This document shows positions 1 through 6,600 of a stretch of 25,343 nucleotides of DNA, in pieces. The stretch's first letter is position 1. Each line of letters begins with the position of its first letter. The DNA is from Acidobacteriota bacterium (lineage in GTDB: Bacteria > Acidobacteriota > Terriglobia > Acidiferrales > UBA7541), in the NCBI GenBank assembly GCA_003131985.1, contig PKWH01000359.1, positions 1 through 25,343 on the forward strand, read 5' to 3'. A model generated the notes under the pieces. That model was not told where the DNA came from, ran no database searches, and saw only the letters and a list, made by a program, of their open reading frames with translations. The translations under genes and the position numbers were made by a program.

Positions 1-37
1 GAGTGACGAACGAACGGCGGCCGCGAAGAGGCCTTTT

Positions 38-556
38 ATGAAGGAACATGCACAGGGCGAAGCACGACTCGATCGCGAGCGCGCGGCGACGGAGCTGAAA
101 CGTTTTCTCGACCTCGCTGTCCGCGAGATGGGGCTGGCGATCGAATACGAAATCGTCACTCCTGACTCGGTGGCCGGCGGCGCCGGAGAAAAGGATGTGG
201 TCGTCGCGTTTCGCGGAGCAGACCAGGATTTTCTGCTCGAACGCGATGCGGAGCTCCTATTGGCGCTTGAGCATGTGGCGCATCGATGGCTGCGTTTGGA
301 TCCCCGGCTGCACGATCGCGTGCGTTTCGATTGCGGAGATTATCGGACGGCGCGGCTTGCGGAATTGAAACTCTCGGCGCGAGTGGCGGCGCAACGCGTG
401 CGCGAGACGGGTGAGACGTTTCGTTTTAATCCAATGTCGCCGCGGGAACGCCGGTTGATTCACCTCGAGCTAAACGGCGCGCAAGGTGTGCGCACGGCGA
501 GCGAAGGCGCGGGAGACCGCCGGCAGCTTGTCGTTTATCCTGTCAATAAGAAGTAA
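38..556 (+). CDS. jag: Jag/KhpB-like single-stranded RNA-binding protein (KH-R3H)
   Basis: The 172-residue protein matches the C-terminal KH-R3H part of Jag/KhpB, an RNA-binding protein usually encoded after yidC near the origin. The R3H domain is clear at about 131-168: a PMSPRERRLIH stretch (R138 and H142 form RxxxH), then GVRTASEG and a basic VVYP end. The KH region (about 55-120) keeps the family's helix with DYR at 101-103. Its GxxG loop, normally like GRRGE, reads ERDAE near 68-72, so nucleic-acid contact there may be lost. No N-terminal Jag_N domain is present. A GAAGAGG ribosome-binding site lies about 6 nt before the ATG. The expected neighbours mnmE and mnmG are missing; convergent genes follow. 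Family assignment is confident; function is inferred. Confidence 0.85.
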   Translation: MKEHAQGEARLDRERAATELKRFLDLAVREMGLAIEYEIVTPDSVAGGAGEKDVVVAFRGADQDFLLERDAELLLALEHVAHRWLRLDPRLHDRVRFDCGDYRTARLAELKLSARVAAQRVRETGETFRFNPMSPRERRLIHLELNGAQGVRTASEGAGDRRQLVVYPVNKK

Positions 557-638
557 CTGGAAGTCGTGGAAAAGTGTTATTGATTTTGCAACGGCTGCGC
601 CCGCGCTTCGTCCGAGCTCTCCGATATTTTTCACTTTC

Positions 639-1244
639 TTAAACTTCCAGCGTGAAGCCCTGCTTGCCGACATTGATGCATTGCGTTTGGCCGATGCGAT
701 CGGAGCGGCCGGCGGTTTCGTGAATGTGGCCGCAGAAAAGATAGGCCGGCTGTTCGCGAGTCACCCATTCGCGCAACGCCGGACTACCAGCGTGTTTACC
801 GGGCGCGAATTCGTCGAGCCTCGTATTGAGCGGTGGAAAATGAACGACGAGATGTAGAGACTTCATTCCATCAAACGCCGCGAGGGCGTTGCCTATTTCT
901 TCTTCGGAATATTCTCCTGGCGTATCGAACGGCGTGATGTTGCTGTAGCCGAGCCCGGCCCATTGAGTGATGCCGGACGCAGATTCGAGCGAGCGGACCT
1001 GACGATGAAAATCCAGGAAGCCGTAATGCTCGCAAAAAGAGCGATTCTCGGTCTGCGTTTCGTGATTTCCCGGCAACACCCACACGCGCTGGCCCAGCGG
1101 CTTCAGTATTTCTCCGCAGCGTTCTAGGCCCTTGCCGAAATTCGAGAGGTCTCCGGCGGCGATATATACGTCCGCCTGCAGTGAGGCGATTCGTTCGAGC
1201 GCGCGCAAATCTCCGTGAATATCGCTGAAGATCAGAACCTTCAT
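639..1244 (-). CDS. Calcineurin-like metallophosphoesterase
   Basis: A 201-residue cytoplasmic phosphoesterase with the complete two-metal active-site set: D8-I-H10 (FSDIHGD), G31-D32, GNHE with N60 and H61, H135 (VVHFPP), and GHIHE with H173 and H175. The domain fills the whole protein, as in compact YfcE/MJ0936-type phosphodiesterases, but the substrate cannot be read from sequence. The ATG overlaps the TGA of the upstream membrane hydrolase gene as ATGA, which suggests translational coupling. It is the last gene of the selD group and converges on jag across 82 bp in which I see no clear terminator. Confidence 0.9.
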   Translation of the reverse strand: MKVLIFSDIHGDLRALERIASLQADVYIAAGDLSNFGKGLERCGEILKPLGQRVWVLPGNHETQTENRSFCEHYGFLDFHRQVRSLESASGITQWAGLGYSNITPFDTPGEYSEEEIGNALAAFDGMKSLHLVVHFPPLNTRLDEFAPGKHAGSPALREWVTREQPAYLFCGHIHETAGRSDRIGQTQCINVGKQGFTLEV

Positions 1245-2443
1245 GGCGTTTCTCCCGTGCGCTGTGGCGAAAGTTTCTGCATGCGCCGCAGTAGCATGCC
1301 GTCGGATTGCCAGCCTTCCTCGATTATGTTTCCGGCCTTGTCGAAAACTACGCGATAGGTGAACGGTTGCGGGCTCTTTTTACGGGTGTTGACGAATCGA
1401 TTCTCGCCGAAATCGACAACGTGATATTCCCCCTCCATCGAAGCGTGAATCACCGGGAAGCGTGAAAATTGCCAGAACAGCCGCACTTCGGGAAGCAGCA
1501 ACGCGCGAGCAACAAATTCATCAGGGGGAGAGTCCGCGGTGAAACGGAACTCCGGAGGCGCGGGATTTCGCAAATCAAAGCGAGCCTGATAGACGCCATC
1601 GATGGAACGGATTATGCCGCCCCAGTCGAGAAAGGAAGGTGGCAGCGGCAAGGCGCCCATGCGATCAATCGAAATGTTATTCGCCGAAGCAAAACTCTTT
1701 ACGCGTTGCAATGCTGTGTGGTGCGCGAAACTGCAGAGGAAGAGGTATGCGACCATGGCGAGCGTTCCTGCTTGACACCATGCGGCGCGGGTGAAGCGGA
1801 ATCCCCAGTCGTCAACGGCCGGCAGAAAAAACAACGCAGCAATAATGCCGCTTGCCAGCGCAACAATCCAGAGATGAAACGGAAAACCAGCTTCAGCTGC
1901 GGCCATCCATGCTGCGACGGCGGCCAGCGTGAAGAACACCCACATCCAGATGGCACGGACACGGCTCTTCGCGCGATCTCGATAAATCCACGCCGCGATT
2001 TGCGGCAACAGAATAATCGCCGTGAAGCTGAAGTCGATGATGAACAGTAGGTCCCAGGCCACGCGTTGCTGAGAGATCGGCGTCCACATGCGCGTGCCGA
2101 AAGACGTCATCCCGTCGAGCAGGATGTGGCTTGCGATTCCGATCCCGTAGATTAAGGTGAGTGTGGCCCAGGAGGGAGTTTCGATGCCCCGACGCCGTGC
2201 GATCCAGCGTGTGAGCCATGCGAGAAGCGCAGCAAAAAACGGCAGTCCGACAAAGGAATGCGTGATTCCGCGGTGATACTTCACGATGGAAAGCGGGTCG
2301 CGAGAAACTATTTCAGCCACGATGTCGACGTCAGGAAAGACTGCGCCGAGGGCGGCCGCGAAGATTGCGACGCGGCCTTTGCGCTCCGCAAAATATCCCT
2401 TGCCGAGAAGCGCGCCGGCGATGCCGTGAGTTATGGGGTCCAT
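1241..2443 (-). CDS. YdjM-type membrane-bound metal-dependent hydrolase (DUF457)
   Basis: The 400-residue integral membrane protein begins MDPITHGIAGALLG. It carries the DUF457/YdjM signature His and Asp residues: the N-terminal THG, VFPDVD near 50, YHRGITHSF near 70, and SHILLDGMTSFGTR around 120. Several hydrophobic spans follow, then a soluble C-terminal part of about 150 residues rich in beta-like segments. The frame stays open upstream to 2692, but that extension has no family similarity and runs through the end of selD, so I chose the ATG at 2443. It lies 41 bp after selD and overlaps the metallophosphoesterase start. The family is loosely called a metal-dependent hydrolase; its real substrate is unknown. 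Confidence 0.85.
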   Translation of the reverse strand: MDPITHGIAGALLGKGYFAERKGRVAIFAAALGAVFPDVDIVAEIVSRDPLSIVKYHRGITHSFVGLPFFAALLAWLTRWIARRRGIETPSWATLTLIYGIGIASHILLDGMTSFGTRMWTPISQQRVAWDLLFIIDFSFTAIILLPQIAAWIYRDRAKSRVRAIWMWVFFTLAAVAAWMAAAEAGFPFHLWIVALASGIIAALFFLPAVDDWGFRFTRAAWCQAGTLAMVAYLFLCSFAHHTALQRVKSFASANNISIDRMGALPLPPSFLDWGGIIRSIDGVYQARFDLRNPAPPEFRFTADSPPDEFVARALLLPEVRLFWQFSRFPVIHASMEGEYHVVDFGENRFVNTRKKSPQPFTYRVVFDKAGNIIEEGWQSDGMLLRRMQKLSPQRTGETP

Positions 2444-2484
2444 GAGAGTTTCGAAAAAAGAAAAGTGTACACGATTGAGGCGGG

Positions 2485-3546
2485 TCAGGCGATTTCGATT
2501 AGAGGTGAACGACGCGGAATAATTTCGCCGATTGCGCGCGCAGGGACTTTGTGGCGTTCGAACGCAGCGAGTGCAGAATCCGCCGCCTCCGGCGCGATCG
2601 AGACAAACAGGCCGCCCGAAGTTTGCGGATCGAACAGCAGGGCGCGAAATTCCTCCGAAACATCGTCCGCGAAGCCGACGCAGCTTTCGCAAAAGTCCCG
2701 GTTGTTCTTCATGCCGCCGGAGAAAAAATGGCCGCGCGCCGCTTCAATCGCTCCGGGAAGGTAGGCGATTTGTTTGTGGTCGATTTTCATGGAGACGCCG
2801 CTGCCAATGGCCATTTCACGCGCGTGCCCGAGAAGGCCAAATCCGGTGACGTCGGTGACCGCGTGCACCGGTCGCTCGTTCTTTGAGTCGGCCTCCACTT
2901 CATGTAATGCGTCGGCGGCGTCACGATTCAGGCGCGTCATAGAAGCAGTTGCCGCAGCAACCCACGATTGTTCGGCGAGCCCCTGTTTCAATGCGGTGGA
3001 GATCACACCGGTTCCGAGGGGCTTGGTAAAGAGAAGAATATCTCCCGGCCGCGCGCCGATATTCTTCCAGATTCTTTCGGGATGAATCAGGCCGGTGACA
3101 GCATAGCCAAATTTCAGCTCGTCATCGCGGATGGAATGTCCGCCGACAACCGTGCAGTTCGCCTCCGACATTTTCGCAAGGCCGCCGCGCAGAATTTCTT
3201 CGAGGATCTCCGGCGCGCCTGAAGCGGGGAAAGCAACGATTGTCAGCGCAGAAATAGGGCGTCCGCCCATGGCATACACGTCACTTAAGGAATTTGCTGC
3301 GGCGACCTGGCCGAACTGCGCCGGGTCGTCCACGATGGGTGTAAAAAAATCCACGGTTTGAACGATGGCCAGGTCGTCCGTGAGGCGGTATACGGCGGCA
3401 TCGTCACTGGTTTCGAAACCGACGAGAAGATTTGGATCGGTTTGTGGCGGCAGTCGTTTGAGAATCGAGTCCAAAACGCTGGGACTCAGCTTTGCGGCGC
3501 AGCCCGCTGCTTTTGCCGTGGTAGTTAATCGAATCGCTTCAGCCAA
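2485..3546 (-). CDS. selD: Selenide, water dikinase (selenophosphate synthetase)
   Basis: SelD makes selenophosphate from selenide and ATP, the selenium donor for selenocysteine and selenouridine. The 353-residue protein is full length. The catalytic site reads AAGCAAKLSP with Cys16 in the position of E. coli Cys17, encoded by an ordinary TGC, so this is a Cys form and not a selenoprotein. The second Cys of the usual GCxC motif is Ala. The ATP-binding features SDDAAVY, VDFFTPIVDDP, NSLSDVYAMGG, VVGGHS, VTDVTGFGLLGH and FDPQTSGGL are all present. The start is TTG: GGAG lies 5 nt before it, and an ATG 11 nt upstream is out of frame. No selA, selB, mnmH or tRNA-Sec is in the window. Confidence 0.95.
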   Translation of the reverse strand: MAEAIRLTTTAKAAGCAAKLSPSVLDSILKRLPPQTDPNLLVGFETSDDAAVYRLTDDLAIVQTVDFFTPIVDDPAQFGQVAAANSLSDVYAMGGRPISALTIVAFPASGAPEILEEILRGGLAKMSEANCTVVGGHSIRDDELKFGYAVTGLIHPERIWKNIGARPGDILLFTKPLGTGVISTALKQGLAEQSWVAAATASMTRLNRDAADALHEVEADSKNERPVHAVTDVTGFGLLGHAREMAIGSGVSMKIDHKQIAYLPGAIEAARGHFFSGGMKNNRDFCESCVGFADDVSEEFRALLFDPQTSGGLFVSIAPEAADSALAAFERHKVPARAIGEIIPRRSPLIEIA

Positions 3547-3575
3547 TGGATCTCCATAGTAAATATCGTTCGTTG

Positions 3576-3581
3576 ATTATA
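3576..3581 (-). promoter_or_regulatory. Putative -10 element of the selD promoter
   Basis: A perfect TATAAT on the minus strand lies 30 bp before the selD TTG, which would give a 5' leader of about 20-25 nt. I find no good -35 at 16-18 bp spacing, so this is a -10-only prediction. It would drive selD, the YdjM-type gene and the metallophosphoesterase. Confidence 0.4.
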
Positions 3582-3611
3582 ACGCTTGAACGCGATGGAA
3601 TTTGAGGGAGG

Positions 3612-3641
3612 AAAGAAATCCTGATTAGGGAAAACCTCAGG
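3612..3641 (-). terminator. Possible weak terminator after the bactofilin gene
   Basis: On the minus strand a 5-bp arm pair CCTGA/TCAGG encloses a small GG-TTTT-CC stem and overlaps the bactofilin TGA; a T-rich ATTTCTTT tract follows. The stem is short and interrupted, so this is tentative. It would end the parAB-bactofilin unit before selD. Confidence 0.25.
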
Positions 3642-4044
3642 CGCGGGCGGCGACAGAGCGAATCGGGATCGTGACTGGTTTCGAAGTTTCCGTGGCGCCG
3701 ATCATTTGGCAGCTTCCATCAAACACAGCTCCAGGCTCGATGATTAGGCAGGGACAATGGATTTCGCCCGTTACGATGGCTTTGGTCTTAAGTTCCACTC
3801 GCCCGCGGGCGCGTATGACCCCCTCAAACCTGCCACTGATGATCACGTTGTTGCCATCGATCTCGCCTTCTACCGTGGCGTGCTCTCCCAAGATTAAAGT
3901 TTCTTCGGAAACGAGAGTTCCCTTCATCGACGAATCGATACGAAACGTGCCGCTAGACTCAAGGCGGCCCTCGAGTTTTACACCTGGCTCAAGAAAGCCC
4001 GTCCATTCGCCAGAGTCATGTCGGTTACGGTCAAACCATGCCAT
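3637..4044 (-). CDS. Bactofilin family cytoskeletal protein
   Basis: A 135-residue bactofilin (DUF583/CcmA): a right-handed beta-helix protein that polymerises without nucleotide. Short N-terminal residues precede the core at about 15-115, where hydrophobic and glycine repeats recur: GVKLEGRLESSGTFRID, GTLVSEETLILG, ATVEGEIDGNNVIISG, GVIRARGRVELKTKAIVTGEI. Length and layout fit the family. It lies 45 bp after parB on the same strand, with a purine-rich AGGGGAAG before the ATG. Myxococcus bactofilins are known to anchor ParABS components, so its place in a par operon suggests a role in segregation or cell organisation here (inference). Confidence 0.92.
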   Translation of the reverse strand: MAWFDRNRHDSGEWTGFLEPGVKLEGRLESSGTFRIDSSMKGTLVSEETLILGEHATVEGEIDGNNVIISGRFEGVIRARGRVELKTKAIVTGEIHCPCLIIEPGAVFDGSCQMIGATETSKPVTIPIRSVAARA

Positions 4045-4089
4045 GCGTGGTTCTTCCCCTGTGCTCGATTGAGGTTTCTGAGGACAAAT

Positions 4090-5046
4090 CTATTTAAGCA
4101 TCAATTGGTCGTAGAGGCGGGTTAAATCACTATCGTCATAGTATTCAAAGATTAACTGACCAGGTTTTTCCGGACGACGGGGCTGGATCAGGACGCGCGT
4201 TCCGTACTCACGTTGGAGGTCTTCGAGAGCAGCTTTCGTGTTCGGATCAGGTTGAAGCAATGATCCTGCTGGGCGCGGCCTTGGCGAGCGGGTCGAGAGT
4301 CGCTCGACTTGGCGAACCGTCATGCCACCGCGTGCGACGCGGTGGGCAAGCGCTACACGCTCCTTGCTGTCAGCTACAGCGAGAAGGGCGCGGCCGTGAC
4401 CCGCGCTAAGTCGGCCCTCTTCGAGCAAATCCAAGATCGGTTCCTCAAGCTTGAGAAGCCGAAGCGCGTTGGCGATGGTGGCGCGGTCCTTACCGGTGCG
4501 TTCTGCGACTTGTTCTTGCGTGAAATGAAATTCATCGGTGAGGCGTTGGAATGCATGGGCCTGCTCGACCGGGTTGAGGTCCTCGCGCTGAAGGTTTTCA
4601 ACCAGGGTCATCTCGAGAGCCATGGCGTCAGGCACGTTTCGAATGACAATCGGAACGCGGGTAAGACCGGCTTTTTGAGCTGCACGCCAGCGACGTTCGC
4701 CGGCGATGAGCTGGTGGCGGGCTCCGACTCTGCGTACGACGAGTGGTTGAACGATTCCGCTAGATTGGATCGATCGCGCAAGTTCTTCGAGCGCTTCTTC
4801 GCGGAAGCGGGTTCGCGGCTGATATGGGCTCGGATCGATCAGGTCGATGTCGACCTGAAGGAGACCGTCATTCGGAGCCAGAGCCAGCGCTACCGCTGGT
4901 CCCGCCGCCGCCGGTTGGGGCGACATTATTGCCGGTGGTTGGAGTGCTGACGCTACTGCTGGCCCCTGCAGTGGCGGCTGCGGCTGATTGGGTTCCGGAT
5001 CCCTGATCAGCGCGCTCAGTCCCCTTCCCAACGCGTTTCTGGGCAT
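4090..5046 (-). CDS. parB: Chromosome-partitioning protein ParB (CTP-dependent clamp)
   Basis: ParB of 318 residues binds parS, loads as a CTP-dependent sliding clamp and stimulates ParA. Seen in order: the N-terminal ParA-interacting peptide RNALGRGLSALI; a Pro/Ala/Gln-rich linker to about residue 60; the ParB/Srx CTPase domain from about 62 with AGERRWRA (115-122) and VENLQREDLNP (149-159); a helix-turn-helix around 175-200 (TQEQVAERTGKDRATIANALRLL); and a C-terminal dimerisation segment ending with a YYDD...LYDQLMLK helix. AAGGAGGT lies 8 nt before the ATG, so the start is secure even though the first 60 codons overlap parA in another frame. The binding sites lie upstream of parA. Confidence 0.96.
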   Translation of the reverse strand: MPRNALGRGLSALIRDPEPNQPQPPLQGPAVASALQPPAIMSPQPAAAGPAVALALAPNDGLLQVDIDLIDPSPYQPRTRFREEALEELARSIQSSGIVQPLVVRRVGARHQLIAGERRWRAAQKAGLTRVPIVIRNVPDAMALEMTLVENLQREDLNPVEQAHAFQRLTDEFHFTQEQVAERTGKDRATIANALRLLKLEEPILDLLEEGRLSAGHGRALLAVADSKERVALAHRVARGGMTVRQVERLSTRSPRPRPAGSLLQPDPNTKAALEDLQREYGTRVLIQPRRPEKPGQLIFEYYDDSDLTRLYDQLMLK

Positions 5047-5800
5047 TGACGATTACCTCCTTGGCAAGTTGGATATAACTTTCTGCGCCTTTACTATGAA
5101 TGTCGTAGAACATTACTGGCATTCCGTGACTTGGTGCCTCGGCTAGTCGCACGTTTCTCGGGATCACGGTTTCGAAGACCTGGGTTCCGAAAAAGCTTCT
5201 GAGATCCGCAGCTACCTGCTTTGAGAGAGTCGTTCGATCATCGTACATTGTAAGTAGGATGCCCTCGATCGCCAGCGATGGGTTGATTGTGCGGCGCAGT
5301 CGCATCAATGTGTCCAGGAGTTCCGAGACTCCCTCGAGAGCCAGGTACTCGCATTGGATTGGGACGAGGACGGAATCGCAAGCAGCTAGTGCATTGAGCG
5401 TGAGGAGGTCCAGTGCCGGCGGGCAGTCGATCAGGATGTAGTTATACTTATCCGTAATACCTGCGATAGCTGCTTTCAGCCGATATTCTCGATTTTCCAT
5501 CCCTACGAGCTCTACTGCGGCGCCGACTAGGTTTCTGTCAGAAGGGATAAGGTCCAATCCCTCGACCTGAGCGTCCAGTGTTACGCGCTCGATCGGCTCA
5601 TCGAGTATGAGAGTTTGGTAGAGAGTCCTTCTCGCGGGATCCTTGGGGAAGCCTAGCGCGCTGGTAGTATTTCCCTGCGGATCGCAGTCAATCACGAGAG
5701 TTCTTTGCTCGGAGGCGGCGAGGGAGGCCCCTAGATTCACCGCCGTAGTAGTTTTTCCAACGCCGCCCTTTTGATTTGCGATCGCGATGATGCGAGCCAA
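4868..5800 (-). CDS. parA: Chromosome-partitioning ATPase ParA (Soj) with a C-terminal extension
   Basis: ParA of 310 residues is the DNA-binding Walker ATPase that moves ParB-parS complexes. It has the deviant Walker A KGGVGKTT (11-18, signature Lys11), Walker A' DCDPQGN (38-44) and Walker B ILIDCPP (122-128). I chose TTG at 5800: it gives the family-typical MARIIAIANQKGG and has GGGGGA 7 nt before it. The longer frame to 5887 would be read through a parS site. The usual ParA ends near residue 250 (LAKEVI). Here about 58 extra Ser/Thr/Gly/Ala-rich residues continue past the parB start, overlapping parB by 179 nt. The tail may be disordered; a role is unknown. Confidence 0.94.
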   Translation of the reverse strand: MARIIAIANQKGGVGKTTTAVNLGASLAASEQRTLVIDCDPQGNTTSALGFPKDPARRTLYQTLILDEPIERVTLDAQVEGLDLIPSDRNLVGAAVELVGMENREYRLKAAIAGITDKYNYILIDCPPALDLLTLNALAACDSVLVPIQCEYLALEGVSELLDTLMRLRRTINPSLAIEGILLTMYDDRTTLSKQVAADLRSFFGTQVFETVIPRNVRLAEAPSHGMPVMFYDIHSKGAESYIQLAKEVIVNAQKRVGKGTERADQGSGTQSAAAATAGASSSVSTPTTGNNVAPTGGGGTSGSAGSGSE

Positions 5801-5857
5801 TGCAAGATCCCCCGTATGCGCCGCGAATTTAGCAGAGATTTTCAGAAACATGCAAGA

Positions 5858-5873
5858 TGTTTCACGTGGAACG
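5858..5873. promoter_or_regulatory. parS site 1 (ParB-binding)
   Basis: TGTTTCACGTGGAACG matches the bacterial parS consensus (TGTTTCACGTGAAACA, where C/G variants at the fifth and twelfth bases are common) at the CACGTG core and flanking arms, with one non-palindromic end base. It lies 58 bp upstream of the parA TTG, in what I take to be leader or promoter DNA. Confidence 0.88.
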
Positions 5874-5889
5874 TACTTGTAGAACAAAG

Positions 5890-5905
5890 TGTTCCACGTG
5901 GAACA
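5890..5905. promoter_or_regulatory. parS site 2 (ParB-binding), perfect 16-bp palindrome
   Basis: TGTTCCACGTGGAACA is a perfect 16-bp inverted repeat of the parS type. It lies between the rsmG stop and parA, with its centre 32 bp from that of site 1, about three helical turns. Both sites are next to the genes for their own ParA and ParB. Confidence 0.92.
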
Positions 5906-5916
5906 TAGAGGAATTG

Positions 5917-6555
5917 CTAGGTCGCAGACCCTACTAGCAGGACTCTGCTATGTGAACCGGGGATTAGGAGAGTTTTTCTCCACTGCCACGACTTCTGCAG
6001 GGAGACCTGAACGGCGTCTCCGTCTGCCAGCCAAAGAATCAGGTTTCCGCTGACTGAAATCGCTGCGCGGGCCCATTCGACAAGCTCTTTGTGCATTCCT
6101 AGAGCGCGGGCGGTGACGTAATCAAATCCAGAACCTGCTGCAGTCAGGCTATCAAAGCGTCCGCGATATATCTCGACGGTCTCAAGCTCAAGCTCGCGAA
6201 CGACCTCAGCCAAGAATGCAGCCTTTTTGGCGCTCGGCTCGATCAAAACTATGTCTAGCGTCGGGATCAGTAGCTTGAGCGGGACGCCAGGAAACCCCGC
6301 TCCCGAGCCAACGTCGGCGAGCCGACCATTTCGATTAGATATTGCCCGTGAGGCGAACATGCTTTCTCCGAAATGAAAGCGCAGGATCTGGAGGGAATCC
6401 GTGACGGTCGTAAGCGATATCCTCCGGTTCCAACGCAAAAGCAGTGGAATATAAGCCCGGATTGCAGAGCAAACGTCGGCCGTGGCCGTAACCCCGTAAT
6501 TTCGGAGCTCATCACGAATCACACCGTCAGTAAGGATCGTAATATCGCTAGTCAT
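5917..6555 (-). CDS. rsmG: 16S rRNA (guanine-527-N7)-methyltransferase RsmG (GidB)
   Basis: RsmG methylates G527 of 16S rRNA in the 530 loop using SAM. The 212-residue protein has the family length. The SAM-binding loop LADVGSGAGFPGVPLKL is at 79-95, the acidic strand end VLIEPSAKKAAFL follows, and the later VTARALG motif is present; the N-terminal WNRRISLTTV (42-51) is the family's WN..NLT-like motif. It lies upstream of parA with 116 bp between, the classic rsmG-parA-parB order near the origin. No Shine-Dalgarno sequence precedes the ATG; a TATATA box sits 7-12 nt before it, so translation could be leaderless. Confidence 0.94.
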   Translation of the reverse strand: MTSDITILTDGVIRDELRNYGVTATADVCSAIRAYIPLLLRWNRRISLTTVTDSLQILRFHFGESMFASRAISNRNGRLADVGSGAGFPGVPLKLLIPTLDIVLIEPSAKKAAFLAEVVRELELETVEIYRGRFDSLTAAGSGFDYVTARALGMHKELVEWARAAISVSGNLILWLADGDAVQVSLQKSWQWRKTLLIPGSHSRVLLVGSAT

Positions 6556-6561
6556 TGTATA

Positions 6562-6590
6562 TATATAGAAATAAACATTTTAAATGGAAA
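6562..6590 (-). promoter_or_regulatory. Possible rsmG promoter giving a leaderless transcript
   Basis: On the minus strand TTTCCA (-35-like, 4/6) and TATATA (-10-like, 5/6) are 17 bp apart. The -10 ends 6 bp before the rsmG ATG, so transcription would begin at or very near the start codon. The surrounding 45 bp between the CPBP gene and rsmG are strikingly AT-rich for this window. Confidence 0.35.
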
Positions 6591-6600
6591 AGACACAAAG

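Noticed and set aside
2444..2692. 83-residue N-terminal extension of the YdjM-type protein
   Set aside because: Overlaps selD codons, has no family similarity; the ATG at 2443 begins exactly at the conserved motif.
5801..5887. Longer ParA starting at 5887 with 29 extra residues
   Set aside because: Would translate through parS site 1, lacks a Shine-Dalgarno, and the TTG at 5800 gives the family-typical N-terminus with one.
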